DNA of 27,462 nt from an uncultured Oscillospiraceae bacterium (lineage in GTDB: Bacteria; Bacillota; Clostridia; Oscillospirales; Acutalibacteraceae), in NCBI GenBank assembly GCA_900552115.1, contig URYP01000019.1, forward strand, positions 1-27,462, in the 5' to 3' direction. Shown piece by piece: positions 8,453 through 17,255 of the stretch. The translations under genes were made by a program, and so were the position numbers. Position 1 is the first letter of the stretch; each line of letters starts with the position of its first letter. The notes below the pieces were generated by a model. That model did not search any database, was not told where the DNA came from, and saw only the letters and a list, made by a program, of their open reading frames with translations.

Positions 8453-9355
8453 TTATGGATGCGGCCTTTTATCTATGCAATTTTCCCGTTCCATCACATA
8501 CTCTACGATCAGCCCCGCGACATCGACACCGGTACAGGCCGTGATCTCCCCCATGAACGCATTGGAGTTGACCTCGCAGACAAGGGGATTTCCCGCTTTA
8601 TCCCACAACAGGTCGACTCCTCCAAACGCCAGCCCCAGGGCCCGGCAGCAGCGCAAAGCCAGCTCTTCCTGTGCAGCGGTAAGGCCGTGGGGCGTTCCCG
8701 TACCTCCCATGCCGATATTGGAGCGGAAATCTCCCACCGACCGGCGGTGCATGGCCGCGACGGCCTTGTCCCCCACCACGTACACACGGATATCCTCCCC
8801 GGACGCGTGGGACAAAAACTCCTGAACCAGGAAAGGCCGGGAGTCCATCCCCATACAGAGGCGCCGCAGCTCCGCCGGCGTTTGGGCCAGATACACCTGG
8901 CCGCCCAAAGAGCCATAACATTCTTTAACAACCAGGGGAAAGCCGAGCGTTTCCGCCGCCTTCTGTAAAAAGTCCTCGATCGGCGCGGAGATTTCCCGGT
9001 AGGTCATGGGCGCCAGCAGGGTGCGGGGCATAGGGATACCCGATCGGGCCAGCGCCAGATGGGTGGCGCTTTTGTCGTCGCAGACGGCGACGGCATCGAT
9101 GGGATTGTACAAGCGTACACCGCAGGCGGAAAGAGCCTGTCCCAATCGGATGTCCTTGTCCCAGAACAGGGCAAAGTCCTCCTGGGAAAGCCCCTCCACC
9201 GCTATGCCCGCCGACCCGATATCCACCGTTAAGGCCGTATTGGGCCGCGGCGTGAGGAGGATGCCTCGCTCTGCCGCGGCGGCGGTCAGCCGCCGCACCG
9301 GATCCGGCGGCTGCACTGGATTCCAAAAGCCGTTATAGACAATATAGCCTGCCAT
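8453..9355 (-). CDS. ATP-grasp ligase, RimK-like
   Basis: A 300-residue ATP-grasp protein. The N-terminal third (pre-ATP-grasp fold) includes IVYNGFWNP and YNPIDAVAVCDDKSATHLAL; the central part has the ATP-binding lysine region FPLVVKECYGSLGGQV; then FLVQEFL and GEDIRVYVVG; and the end has the Mg2+-binding VCEVNSNAFMGEI. This pattern is that of RimK/lysine-biosynthesis-type carboxylate-amine ligases, which join an amino acid to a carboxylate through an acyl phosphate. The substrate cannot be read from sequence. It is last in the NUDIX-HAD-CDF operon, 14 bases behind the CDF gene, with a GGGGGGAA ribosome site. Confidence 0.8.
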   Translation of the reverse strand: MAGYIVYNGFWNPVQPPDPVRRLTAAAAERGILLTPRPNTALTVDIGSAGIAVEGLSQEDFALFWDKDIRLGQALSACGVRLYNPIDAVAVCDDKSATHLALARSGIPMPRTLLAPMTYREISAPIEDFLQKAAETLGFPLVVKECYGSLGGQVYLAQTPAELRRLCMGMDSRPFLVQEFLSHASGEDIRVYVVGDKAVAAMHRRSVGDFRSNIGMGGTGTPHGLTAAQEELALRCCRALGLAFGGVDLLWDKAGNPLVCEVNSNAFMGEITACTGVDVAGLIVEYVMERENCIDKRPHP

Positions 9356-9369
9356 CTTGTTCCCCCCGG

Positions 9370-10539
9370 TCAGGTAAAGCTGTGTTCCACCGTGATTACG
9401 GTGAACAGCTGCGGATTGACCACCTGGATGCGGCGTTCGATTTCCGCCGTTACCTCGGGCATATCGCTCATTTTACAGTCAAACGGCACCACCAGGTCAA
9501 AAATCAGATTGGTATGCGTCTCCCCGAACACCACCCGGAAGTCATGCAGGGTAAAGGCCTCGTTGACATCCCTCACCACGGCTTCCGCAAGCGCTTTCAA
9601 ATTGACGACCTCTTCATTTTCCGTATCCACCGGATCCATATGGATGCAGGCAATCGCACCAAACTGCTTTTGAATATCCTTTTCTACCCGGTCGATCAGG
9701 TCATGGCTTTGCAGGATATCATTCTGGCAGGGAACCTCCGCGTGCAGGGATATGATGCAGCGGCCGGGGCCGTAATTATGGATCATCAAATCATGAATGC
9801 CCACAATCCCGTCATACGACAAGACCATAGCTTTGATTTTTTCCACCAACGCCGGGTCGGGAGCCTGCCCCAGCAGGGGGGATATCGTTTCCCGCACCAC
9901 GGTAAAACCCGACCACATGACGAACAGCGCCATGGCGGTTCCCACATAGCCGTCGATATGCCAGCCGGACAACCGCTCAGCGACCGTGCTGATAAGAACC
10001 ACGATGGTTCCCGCCACGTCGTTGCGGCTGTCGGTGGCAGCGGCCTTGAGAGTGGCGGAATCGATCCGCCGGCCGATATTCCGGTAAAACAGGGCCATCC
10101 ACAGTTTGACACCGATTGACGCCGCCAGAATAACCAGCGAGATTACATGGAATTCCACCGATGAAGGATTCCTGATCTTTTCTATGGAGCTGGTGAGCAG
10201 TTCAAAGCCGGCGAGAATAATCAGCACCGCCACCATCAGGGCGGAAATATACTCGATCCGGCCATGCCCAAAGGGATGCTCCTCATCCGGAGGCGCAGCC
10301 GACAGCTTGACGCCCACCAGCGTGACAATAGACGAGCCCGCATCGGACAAGTTGTTGAACGCGTCACCCATAATCGCCAGGCTGCCCGACAGCAGACCAA
10401 CCAGCAGCTTGCCCAAAAACAGCATTAAGTTGGCGGCCAGGCCGGCACAACCGGCCAGCCGGCCATACGCATACCGTACCGTGGGATCCTCCGTCTTGTC
10501 CGCCTGCCGCACAAAACGGCGAATCAGCCAGGCTGTCAC
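9370..10539 (-). CDS. Cation diffusion facilitator (CDF) exporter with two C-terminal domains
   Basis: A 389-residue CDF transporter that exchanges a divalent metal for protons across the membrane. Motifs: SGSLAIMGDAFNNLSDAGSS in M2 (ligand pair Asn62-x3-Asp66), HPFGHGR (88-94) between M2 and M3, and ATDSRNDV in M5 (Asp170-x3-Asp174). The N-D/D-D set differs from the His-Asp set of zinc transporters such as ZitB and recalls manganese exporters like MntE, so Mn2+ is the better guess. The cytoplasmic part is long and appears to hold two ferredoxin-like C-terminal domains in tandem. The GTG at 10539 is chosen because AAAGGAG precedes it and it overlaps the HAD stop as GTGA; a GTG at 10560 would lie inside the ribosome-site region. 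Confidence 0.88.
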   Translation of the reverse strand: MTAWLIRRFVRQADKTEDPTVRYAYGRLAGCAGLAANLMLFLGKLLVGLLSGSLAIMGDAFNNLSDAGSSIVTLVGVKLSAAPPDEEHPFGHGRIEYISALMVAVLIILAGFELLTSSIEKIRNPSSVEFHVISLVILAASIGVKLWMALFYRNIGRRIDSATLKAAATDSRNDVAGTIVVLISTVAERLSGWHIDGYVGTAMALFVMWSGFTVVRETISPLLGQAPDPALVEKIKAMVLSYDGIVGIHDLMIHNYGPGRCIISLHAEVPCQNDILQSHDLIDRVEKDIQKQFGAIACIHMDPVDTENEEVVNLKALAEAVVRDVNEAFTLHDFRVVFGETHTNLIFDLVVPFDCKMSDMPEVTAEIERRIQVVNPQLFTVITVEHSFT

Positions 10540-11375
10540 CCTTCTTCTCTCCTTTCCCACTGTTCCAGCATATACAGGGCCACCCCGTCTTCGTCGTTGC
10601 GGCCAATAATAACGTCCGCCTCAGCACGCGCGGTTGCTACTCCGTTGCCCACCACACACGCTGTATCCGCAATTCTCAGCATAGGCAGGTCGTTGTCGTT
10701 GTCGCCGAACACCACCAAACGGCCAGCTCCCGTCATCCGCTGTGCCCGCCGTACGCCGTTGTCCTTACCCGCGCGCCGGTCGAACACCTCCAAATACCAG
10801 TTGTCTTCCATATAGTTGTCTTTATACAAGGTACTCGCCACCGTGGGTTCATCCCGCTCAAGCTCTTCCTGTATGGCGCGCAGACACTCCTGGCTGTCCT
10901 GCATGGAGAAATAAACCGCCTCGCGGCTTGTATCGTATGCCTTTTCCCGGCAAAACAAATCTGGGAAACGCCCGATCCGGGAGTCCAAGAACAGCGTTTC
11001 GCCCACCGACGTCAAGGTGGTGTAATGCGAAATTACCTGATGGCCCTCCACCCGGTAAAGGAATGGGTTTTTGCCATGCCGGGCGCATATCTCCAGCACA
11101 TGAGCGACCACGCCGGGCGCCATGGCTGTCTGGTCCAAAATTCGGCGGCTTTCGTAATCATACAGCATTACGCCGTTCATCAGCACCATGGGAGCGGTAA
11201 AGCGTACATCGTGAAATGGCAGCATTTGCAGGCCGATCAGGCTGCGGGCCGTGCAGACGGAAAACAGGCAGCCCTCCTCCGCCAGCCGATTTAGAATCGT
11301 CCTGGTACGGGGGGAAATCGTTTGATCCGGCTGCAGCAGCGTGCCGTCCAGATCGGTCATATACAAGGTCTTCAT
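10536..11375 (-). CDS. HAD-superfamily phosphatase, Cof type
   Basis: A 279-residue haloacid-dehalogenase-type hydrolase of the Cof/YbiV group. Motif I is TDLDGTLL with nucleophile Asp8 and acid Asp10, motif III includes Lys204 (AGKDNGV), and motif IV is FGDNDNDL (Asp225, Asp229). The large inserted cap domain (about residues 85-190) is typical of Cof-type enzymes acting on sugar phosphates, FMN or similar small phosphates. It overlaps its neighbours by four bases on both sides (ATGA with the NUDIX gene, GTGA with the CDF gene), so translation is probably coupled. Substrate unknown. Confidence 0.88.
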   Translation of the reverse strand: MKTLYMTDLDGTLLQPDQTISPRTRTILNRLAEEGCLFSVCTARSLIGLQMLPFHDVRFTAPMVLMNGVMLYDYESRRILDQTAMAPGVVAHVLEICARHGKNPFLYRVEGHQVISHYTTLTSVGETLFLDSRIGRFPDLFCREKAYDTSREAVYFSMQDSQECLRAIQEELERDEPTVASTLYKDNYMEDNWYLEVFDRRAGKDNGVRRAQRMTGAGRLVVFGDNDNDLPMLRIADTACVVGNGVATARAEADVIIGRNDEDGVALYMLEQWERREEG

Positions 11376-11872
11376 GTGTCCTCAATGTATTTCAACACGC
11401 AGTCGAAATATTCCTTTCCATAATTATGAAACCGGTTTTGCCGGATCATCTCTCGAAATTTAGGCAGGGTCACCCACCGTGCCTCCGCCACTTCTTCCTG
11501 TTGCAGGCGTAGACTTTCCAGCGGCACATCTCGCCGCAGCAGCCACAAATCACAGAACGAATTGCGGCGTTTGAGGCGCTGCATATGGCGAAGCTCTCCC
11601 GGATGGGTACCAATTCCCAGCTCTTCCAGCAATTCGCGCCGGGCGGCGGTTTCCCCGTCCTCCCCGGCCAGGGCCGATCCCCCGGTCGCCGCCCACATAT
11701 TGGGCATCAGGTGCAGGTGCGGCGCCCGGCGCTGGATTAACAGGCGGCCGTTAGAATCAACAACCCAGATATGCACAACGAGATGATACTGGCCAGGAAA
11801 CAAACGCTCGCCCCGCAGCATGGTGCGGCCGGTAAAGCGGCCCTGCTCATTCAGTAAATCCCACTTTTCCAT
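11372..11872 (-). CDS. NUDIX hydrolase (IPP-isomerase-like/YfcD type)
   Basis: A 166-residue NUDIX protein. The box GX5EX7REUXEEXGU is complete at residues 65-87 (G65, E71, R79-E80, E83-E84, G86). The start EKWDLLNEQGRFTGRTMLRGE and the stretch LLIQRRA..MPNMWAATGG resemble YfcD-like or isopentenyl-diphosphate-isomerase-like NUDIX proteins. It probably hydrolyses a nucleoside diphosphate derivative; IPP isomerase activity is less likely without the rest of that family's signatures. It is first gene of a four-gene minus-strand operon, with AGGAG 7 bases before the ATG. Confidence 0.85.
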   Translation of the reverse strand: MEKWDLLNEQGRFTGRTMLRGERLFPGQYHLVVHIWVVDSNGRLLIQRRAPHLHLMPNMWAATGGSALAGEDGETAARRELLEELGIGTHPGELRHMQRLKRRNSFCDLWLLRRDVPLESLRLQQEEVAEARWVTLPKFREMIRQNRFHNYGKEYFDCVLKYIEDT

Positions 11873-11904
11873 TTCAAACTCCTGTCGTGTCTAAAAATAT
11901 CATA

Positions 11905-11910
11905 ATTATA
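11905..11910 (-). promoter_or_regulatory. Possible -10 box of the NUDIX-HAD-CDF-ligase operon
   Basis: TATAAT occurs on the minus strand at 11910-11905, about 32 bases before the NUDIX start codon, in an AT-rich stretch. No good -35 is found at the right distance (TTTCCC at 11933-11928). It faces away from the tlyA promoter in the same intergenic region. Confidence 0.4.
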
Positions 11911-11947
11911 TATGGTAATCTATTTTGGGGAAAAAGTCCAGTAAAAC

Positions 11948-11977
11948 TTGACATTCTCCAGCCCTTGCCGCTACAAT
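11948..11977 (+). promoter_or_regulatory. Promoter of tlyA-metallophosphoesterase unit
   Basis: TTGACA (11948-11953), an 18-base spacer and TACAAT (11972-11977) lie just upstream of tlyA. The start codon at 11999 is only about 15 bases from the expected start site, so the leader is very short. Confidence 0.7.
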
Positions 11978-11998
11978 AAAGCAAAGGATGTGACGCGA

Positions 11999-12808
11999 GT
12001 GGCTGGTATACGACTGGATACTCTGGCGGCGCGGCAATGGGGCCTTTCGGCAACCGAAGCCGCGGCGCTGATTATGGAGGGGCGGGTCTGGATAAACCAG
12101 ACGCCGGCCGATAAGCCCGGCACGCTGGTGCCGGAAGATACGGTGCTGACAAGGCGGGATAAAGCGCGCAAATACGCCAGCCGATCCGGATACAAGCTGG
12201 AAAAAGCGCTGCGCTGTTTTAATCTGGATGTGACGGGACAAACGGTCTGCGACATCGGCGCGAGCAACGGCGGATTTACCGACTGCCTGCTGCAAAACGG
12301 GGCGGCGCACGTGTTCGCTGTGGATGTGGCCTATGGGATACTGGCCTGGGAGCTGCGGCAGGACGACCGTGTAACCGTGATGGAACGCACCAACGCGCGT
12401 AACCTGGCGCAGGAACATCTGGGAGAACTATGCGATCTGGTGACCGTGGACGTGGCGTTTATATCCCTGACCAAAATCTATCCGGCAATTGACCGTATTC
12501 TAAAAGAGGACGGCCGCTGTATCTGCCTAATCAAGCCGCAGTTTGAGGCCAAGCCGTTTCAACTGGGCAAAAACGGAATAGTCAAAGATCCCGCCATCCT
12601 GCCGCCGCTGATCGCTTCGCTGGTCGAAGCCGCCGCGGGCAGTCGCCTGTTTATGCAGGACCTGACGGTATCCCCTATCCACGGCACCAACGGCAATGTG
12701 GAATATCTGCTGTATCTGAGCCGGGCGGAAGGACTGTCCCCGGAGCAGCGGGAAGAACGCATCCGGGAAGCCCTGTCTCTGTTTCCGGATGATGCGGCAC
12801 AAATTTAA
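11999..12808 (+). CDS. tlyA: TlyA-family rRNA 2'-O-methyltransferase
   Basis: A 269-residue S4-domain/FtsJ-like methyltransferase. Residues 1-60 form the S4 RNA-binding domain (RLDTLAARQ...ALIMEGRVWINQ...DKPGT), then KYASRSGYKLEKAL, and the SAM motif VCDIGASNGGFTDCLL (83-98), followed by VTVDVAFISLTKI and LIKPQFEA. TlyA methylates cytidines of 16S and/or 23S rRNA; some homologues are annotated as haemolysins for historical reasons. The GTG at 11999 is chosen because AAAGGATG sits 9-10 bases upstream and the resulting length fits the family; upstream in-frame codons overlap the promoter. The metallophosphoesterase gene follows after 24 bases. Confidence 0.9.
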   Translation: MAGIRLDTLAARQWGLSATEAAALIMEGRVWINQTPADKPGTLVPEDTVLTRRDKARKYASRSGYKLEKALRCFNLDVTGQTVCDIGASNGGFTDCLLQNGAAHVFAVDVAYGILAWELRQDDRVTVMERTNARNLAQEHLGELCDLVTVDVAFISLTKIYPAIDRILKEDGRCICLIKPQFEAKPFQLGKNGIVKDPAILPPLIASLVEAAAGSRLFMQDLTVSPIHGTNGNVEYLLYLSRAEGLSPEQREERIREALSLFPDDAAQI

Positions 12809-12832
12809 ATTCAGGGAAAGGCGGTCGGGCAT

Positions 12833-13942
12833 ATGCCTATCCAGCTGATTCGTTTTGTGCTGGTGCCCTGCCTACTGGTGGCGGCGGGTATCTATCTTTA
12901 CGTATATTTGAAACGGACAGCGGCTTTTTGGAAACTGAACGTACAACATAAAGCGGTTAAAATCCTGCTGGCGCTTGCCGCGGCAGGACTGGCGGCGTCG
13001 GCGATGAACATCTGGGCCATACCCGCTTTGGTTGTACTCTACCTGACGGTCTCCTGCCTGTGTATGGAACTTATCCAGGGACTGGTTAGGTTGTTTACCC
13101 AAAAGGTCCCGATGGTTTGGGACCACCTTTATCGCAGCGGCCTTGTCCCTGTTGCGGCCATGCTGCTGATCCTCGGTTTGGGATACGCCAACATGCACCA
13201 CATTGTGGAAACGTCCTATACCATGACCTCGGATAAAATAGCGGGATCATACCGGGTGGCGCTGTTGGCGGACCTGCATTTCGGTACAAGTATGGATACG
13301 GTTAAACTACAGCAAGTCTGTGACCGAATCGATGCCCAGTCTCCCGATATTGTGATTTTGGACGGCGATATCGTCGATGAGCACACCACGCTTACCGGCA
13401 TGCGGGATTGTATGCGAATTCTTGGTTCCATGGAAAGCGCTCACGGCGTATTCTATATTATGGGTAACCACGATAAATCCCGCTATACGGACAAGCCAAA
13501 TTATACCACGGCCCAGCTTTTAGAGGCGATCGAATCGGGCGGAATCACGCTGTTGGCCGACCGCATACAGAACATCGGGCCGGACCTGGCCCTCATCGGC
13601 CGGGACGACGCGGCATATCCCCTGGAGGGTGACGTAAGAAAGACCAGCGCCGAGCTGCTGGAGCAGGCGGACAGCGACCGTTTTCTGCTGCTGCTCGACC
13701 ACCAGCCGCTGGACGTAGAACAAAACAGCCGCCTGGGGTACGACCTACAATTATCCGGCCATACCCATGGCGGCCAGATTTGGCCAGTCGGCTTAATGAA
13801 CCTGTTATCCGGTTTGAATTACGGGCACGATCAAATCGGTGATTTTGATGTGATTGTGTCCTCCGGGTTAGCCGGCTGGGGGTATCCGATTAAAACGCAG
13901 GGCAAAGCGGAATACGTCCTGGTCGATATTCAGGGAGCTTGA
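12833..13942 (+). CDS. Membrane-anchored metallophosphoesterase (YkuE-like)
   Basis: A 369-residue protein with three or four N-terminal membrane segments (about residues 5-27, 40-80 and 102-120), then a calcineurin-like phosphoesterase domain. Metal ligands are in DLHFG (Asp147, His149), DGDIVDE (Asp179), GNHD (211-214), DHQP (289-292) and GHTHGGQIWP (309-318). This layout is that of YkuE/YaeI-type membrane phosphoesterases, some of which act on lipid substrates; the substrate here is unknown. The SD AGGGAAAGGCGG precedes the ATG. It lies 24 bases after tlyA and probably shares its transcript. Confidence 0.88.
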   Translation: MPIQLIRFVLVPCLLVAAGIYLYVYLKRTAAFWKLNVQHKAVKILLALAAAGLAASAMNIWAIPALVVLYLTVSCLCMELIQGLVRLFTQKVPMVWDHLYRSGLVPVAAMLLILGLGYANMHHIVETSYTMTSDKIAGSYRVALLADLHFGTSMDTVKLQQVCDRIDAQSPDIVILDGDIVDEHTTLTGMRDCMRILGSMESAHGVFYIMGNHDKSRYTDKPNYTTAQLLEAIESGGITLLADRIQNIGPDLALIGRDDAAYPLEGDVRKTSAELLEQADSDRFLLLLDHQPLDVEQNSRLGYDLQLSGHTHGGQIWPVGLMNLLSGLNYGHDQIGDFDVIVSSGLAGWGYPIKTQGKAEYVLVDIQGA

Positions 13943-13955
13943 TATGCATCCTCAT

Positions 13956-13996
13956 AAAAAAGCGAGACAGCCGATATTCGGCTGTCCCGCTTTTTT
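13956..13996. terminator. Bidirectional terminator between metallophosphoesterase and rarA
   Basis: The stem pairs AAAAAAGCG plus GACAGCCGA with TCGGCTGTC plus CGCTTTTTT, one mismatch and a TAT loop. It has T-runs in both directions and ends on the stop codon of the minus-strand rarA gene, so each convergent gene can use it. Confidence 0.88.
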
Positions 13997-15266
13997 ATGG
14001 CTTTGGAATAATTGCCTGCCAATACGCCTCATAGGCCTGCTCGTTTTTATTGTCCCCGGGATGATAATACACTCGATTCTTGATGGCGTCGGGCAAGTAC
14101 TGCTGCTCCACCCAATGATGGGGAAACGAATGAGGATAAAGATAATGCTGGCCCTTGTTCGGGTTATCCTCCCCGTCGTAATGCTTATTCTGGAGCTGGC
14201 GAGGAATGGGGCCGGTGCGGCCCGCCTGAACGTCCGCCATTGCCTCGTTGATGGCGTCGTGTGCCGTGTTGGATTTTGGTGCGCGGCAGACCAGGATTAC
14301 CGCATCCGCCAAGGGCAGCCGCGCTTCGGGCAGGCCAACCTGCATAGCCGCATCCACCGCCGCTTTCACGATGGGAATAATCAGCGGATAGGCCAATCCC
14401 ACATCTTCGGCGGCGCACACCATCAGCCGGCGGCAGGCGGAGGGCAGATCCCCCGCTTCCAGCAGGCGAGCCAGATAATGCAGCGCCGCGTTGACGTCGG
14501 AACCGCGCATAGATTTCTGATAAGCGGAAACGATATCGTAATGCTCGTCCCCTTCCCGGTCATAACGCATGGCGCTGCGCTGCGCCAGCTGGCGGGCGGT
14601 ATCCTCGGTTACCCGCAGGGCTCCCGCACCGTCCGGCGGAGTGGCCATAACGCACAGCTCCACCGCGTTGATGGCCTTGCGCACATCCCCGCCGCAGGAG
14701 GCGGCAATGTAGGCAATCGTTTCATCCTCAGCCATCACCGGCACACCCTTTTCCTGTTCCAGAAAAGCAAAGGCGCGCCGGACGGCTTTTTCAATTTCCG
14801 CCGCGTCTACGGATTTGAATTCAAACACCGTCGCCCGGCTCAGAATGGCGCTGTATACATAAAAATACGGGTTCTCTGTTGTGGAGGCGATCAGCGTAAT
14901 CCGTCCGTTTTCAATATGCTCAAGCAGGGTCTGCTGCTGCTTTTTGTTAAAATACTGGATCTCATCCAGATATAGCAGAATGCCGTTCATCCCGGCCAGC
15001 GTATCCAGTTCCTCCACAACCGCCTTGATGTCCGCCGTGGAGGCGTTTGTACCGTTCAGCTTGTGAAGCCGCATATCGGTACGTTTCGCAATAATGCGGG
15101 CCAGGGTGGTTTTGCCCACGCCCGACGGCCCGTAAAAAATCAGGTTGGGGATTTGTCCTGCCTCAATAATATTGCGCAGGGCCTGCCCTTGCGCCAGCAA
15201 ATGCTGCTGCCCCACCATATCATCAAGTGTTTCCGGGCGCATCCGGTCGGCCAGCGGAGCCGCCAT
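13995..15266 (-). CDS. rarA: Replication-associated recombination protein A (AAA+ ATPase)
   Basis: A 423-residue RarA/MgsA/WRNIP1-type ATPase related to clamp loaders. Walker A is GPSGVGKT (46-53) and Walker B ends YLDEIQYFNKKQQ (Asp101, Glu102). The N-terminal RMRPETLDDMVGQQHLL is characteristic. The C-terminal half contains AVRGSDVNAALHYLARLLEAGD-type sequence (here MRGSDVNAALHYLARL) and GEDNPNKGQHYLYPH, both typical of RarA. It acts at stalled replication forks. The ATG follows ACAGGAGGTGAGG. It is 81 bases downstream of glyA on the same strand; a TATACT at 15336-15331 could be a -10 of its own, but no -35 is evident. Confidence 0.93.
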   Translation of the reverse strand: MAAPLADRMRPETLDDMVGQQHLLAQGQALRNIIEAGQIPNLIFYGPSGVGKTTLARIIAKRTDMRLHKLNGTNASTADIKAVVEELDTLAGMNGILLYLDEIQYFNKKQQQTLLEHIENGRITLIASTTENPYFYVYSAILSRATVFEFKSVDAAEIEKAVRRAFAFLEQEKGVPVMAEDETIAYIAASCGGDVRKAINAVELCVMATPPDGAGALRVTEDTARQLAQRSAMRYDREGDEHYDIVSAYQKSMRGSDVNAALHYLARLLEAGDLPSACRRLMVCAAEDVGLAYPLIIPIVKAAVDAAMQVGLPEARLPLADAVILVCRAPKSNTAHDAINEAMADVQAGRTGPIPRQLQNKHYDGEDNPNKGQHYLYPHSFPHHWVEQQYLPDAIKNRVYYHPGDNKNEQAYEAYWQAIIPKP

Positions 15267-15347
15267 CCCCTCACCTCCTGTCAGAAAATCACGCGTTCGG
15301 GATAAGCTCCCGCCGAATACGGCTTAGACTAGTATACGGATAACGGA

Positions 15348-16598
15348 TCAGTACAGCGGATAGCGGGCGCACAGGGCCGCCACGCCCTCCCGGATCGCCT
15401 CAGCCTTATTCTCAAAGTCGGTAATGGCGTCGCCGATAAATCCAGCGATTAAATCCATATCCGCTTCGGTAAGCCCGCGGCTGGTGACAGCCGGGGTGCC
15501 GATACGGATGCCGCTGGTGACGAACGGCGACAGCGGTTCGTTGGGTATGGTGTTTTTGTTGACGGTGATATACACCTCATCCAGCCGGTGCTCCAGCTCC
15601 TTGCCGGTGATGCCGCTTTCCCGCAGGTCCATTAGCATCAGGTGATTGTCGGTACCGCCGGAAACAAGCTTGAAGCCGCGGCTCATCAAACCGTCGGCCA
15701 GGGCCTTCGCGTTTTTGCAGATCTGTTGCTGATACGCTTTGAAATCCGGTTTCAGCGCTTCGCCGAAGCAAACCGCCTTGGAGGCGATTACATGCATGAG
15801 CGGGCCGCCCTGAGAGCCGGGGAAAATGGCTTTGTCGATGGCTTTGGCATATTCCTCTTTGCACAGGATCAGGCCGCCGCGCGGGCCGCGCAGCGTCTTA
15901 TGAGTGGTGCTGGTCACCACATCGCAATACGGCACGGGATTCATATGGCATCCGGCAGCCACCAGTCCGGCGATATGCGCCATGTCCACCATCAGCAGCG
16001 CCCCGCAGGCGTCCGCGATTTCCCGCAGCTTGTCGAAGCGGATCTCCCGCGGATAGGCGCTGGCCCCCGCAACGATCAGCTTTGGCTTATGCTCCATGGC
16101 CAGCGCCATGACCTTCTCGTAATCTATGTATCCGGTTTCCTCATCCACGCCGTAGGGAACGAAATTATAGAGCTTGCCGGAGAAGTTTACCGGGGAGCCA
16201 TGCGTCAGATGGCCGCCGTGCGCCAGATTCATACCCATAACGGTATCGCCGGGCTGAATTAGGGCAAAATACGCGGCCTGATTGGCCTGCGCGCCGGAAT
16301 GCGCCTGTACGTTGGCGTGCTCGGCACCAAACAGCTGGCAGGCCCGCTCCCGCGCAATATTCTCTACTACATCCACTTCCTGGCAGCCGCCGTAATAGCG
16401 CTTGCCCGGATAGCCTTCGGCATATTTGTTGGTGAGCACACTGCCCATCGCCGCCATCACGGCCGGTGACACAATATTCTCCGAAGCGATCAGTTCGAGG
16501 TTGCGGCGCTGGCGGCCAAGCTCTTTCTCCATCGCTTCCCCCACCGCGGGGTCGGCGTTTTTGACAAATCCAATCGTATCCAACATATCGGCATACAT
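15348..16598 (-). CDS. glyA: Serine hydroxymethyltransferase
   Basis: A 416-residue PLP enzyme that converts serine and tetrahydrofolate to glycine and 5,10-methylene-tetrahydrofolate, the main source of one-carbon units. Signature stretches are ELIASENIVSPAV, NKYAEGYPGKRYYGG, MVDMAHIAGLVAAG, and the PLP-lysine motif TSTTHKTLRGPRGG with Lys234. Full family length with no irregularity. The ATG is preceded by GAAGGAGTGG. It lies 57 bases after the deoxyinosine-glycosylase gene. No folate or glycine riboswitch is visible in that gap. Confidence 0.97.
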   Translation of the reverse strand: MYADMLDTIGFVKNADPAVGEAMEKELGRQRRNLELIASENIVSPAVMAAMGSVLTNKYAEGYPGKRYYGGCQEVDVVENIARERACQLFGAEHANVQAHSGAQANQAAYFALIQPGDTVMGMNLAHGGHLTHGSPVNFSGKLYNFVPYGVDEETGYIDYEKVMALAMEHKPKLIVAGASAYPREIRFDKLREIADACGALLMVDMAHIAGLVAAGCHMNPVPYCDVVTSTTHKTLRGPRGGLILCKEEYAKAIDKAIFPGSQGGPLMHVIASKAVCFGEALKPDFKAYQQQICKNAKALADGLMSRGFKLVSGGTDNHLMLMDLRESGITGKELEHRLDEVYITVNKNTIPNEPLSPFVTSGIRIGTPAVTSRGLTEADMDLIAGFIGDAITDFENKAEAIREGVAALCARYPLY

Positions 16599-16655
16599 GG
16601 GAATCCACTCCTTCGCTTTCTTTTCCGAATTTTCAGGTTATGCTCTATCTTACCA

Positions 16656-17165
16656 TTATTTCAGCCGAATTGCAACAGTCCACGCGCTTTTCAGCGGTTC
16701 CCATGCGCGCCTTTTATCCTCAAAACGCATAGCCCGCGCCGGGCTGGATGAGGGCAGCGTATATTTTGGCAGGGCGGCCAACGGATCGGGATGCACCAGC
16801 CGCTCATAAAATCGGGCGGCGTTTGCGGAATTGAAAAATACCGCGCTTATCCGTGGATACTCCTGGCGCAGCCACAGAAAGTCATTGGCACGCGGTTGGG
16901 CAATCGCCGCGTCGGCGCTGCCGCCCGGACGCCGGCAGTCCCGCAGTACATCCCACAACAGAAGCCGGTGCTTTTCGATAAAATGACACTTGTCCCCATA
17001 ATTCTCCTGAAATGGTTCCTCCCACAGGGAAAAAAGCAATTTCCAGAAGGCATTTTGAGGATGGCCATAATACTGGGCTTTCTGTAAAGAGCGTACCGAC
17101 GGCATAGTGCCCAGTATTAAAACGGCCGCGTCCGGACGGCCGAGAGGCGCAAAGCTTTCCGGCAT
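16656..17165 (-). CDS. DNA-deoxyinosine glycosylase (UDG superfamily, family 6-like)
   Basis: A 169-residue member of the uracil-DNA-glycosylase fold. The N-terminal motif LGTMPSVRSLQKAQYYGHPQ followed by NAFW (18-41), and LPSSSPA (137-143), match the hypoxanthine/deoxyinosine glycosylase group rather than Ung or Mug. Such enzymes remove deaminated adenine (hypoxanthine) from DNA and start base-excision repair. The SD AAAAGGAGG lies before the ATG. The gene is divergent from nth, another base-excision repair enzyme, so one intergenic region serves two repair glycosylases. Confidence 0.85.
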   Translation of the reverse strand: MPESFAPLGRPDAAVLILGTMPSVRSLQKAQYYGHPQNAFWKLLFSLWEEPFQENYGDKCHFIEKHRLLLWDVLRDCRRPGGSADAAIAQPRANDFLWLRQEYPRISAVFFNSANAARFYERLVHPDPLAALPKYTLPSSSPARAMRFEDKRRAWEPLKSAWTVAIRLK

Positions 17166-17187
17166 AAGGAATTCCTCCTTTTAGGGT

Positions 17188-17216
17188 TTGACAGACGAGG
17201 TTCGCCGTGTTACACT
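17188..17216 (+). promoter_or_regulatory. Promoter of nth
   Basis: TTGACA (17188-17193), a 17-base spacer and TACACT (17211-17216) lie 40 bases ahead of the nth start codon. Confidence 0.7.
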
Positions 17217-17255
17217 AAATTTGCCTATTTTTCGACAGAAAGGCAGGAACACGTC

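Noticed and set aside
9382..10119. 245-codon plus-strand frame opposite the CDF gene
   Set aside because: Mirror frame of a real transporter gene, with His/Arg-rich composition and no motif.
13944..14975. 343-codon plus-strand frame opposite rarA
   Set aside because: It begins within the terminator hairpin after the metallophosphoesterase and mirrors the rarA coding sequence; it has no family features.
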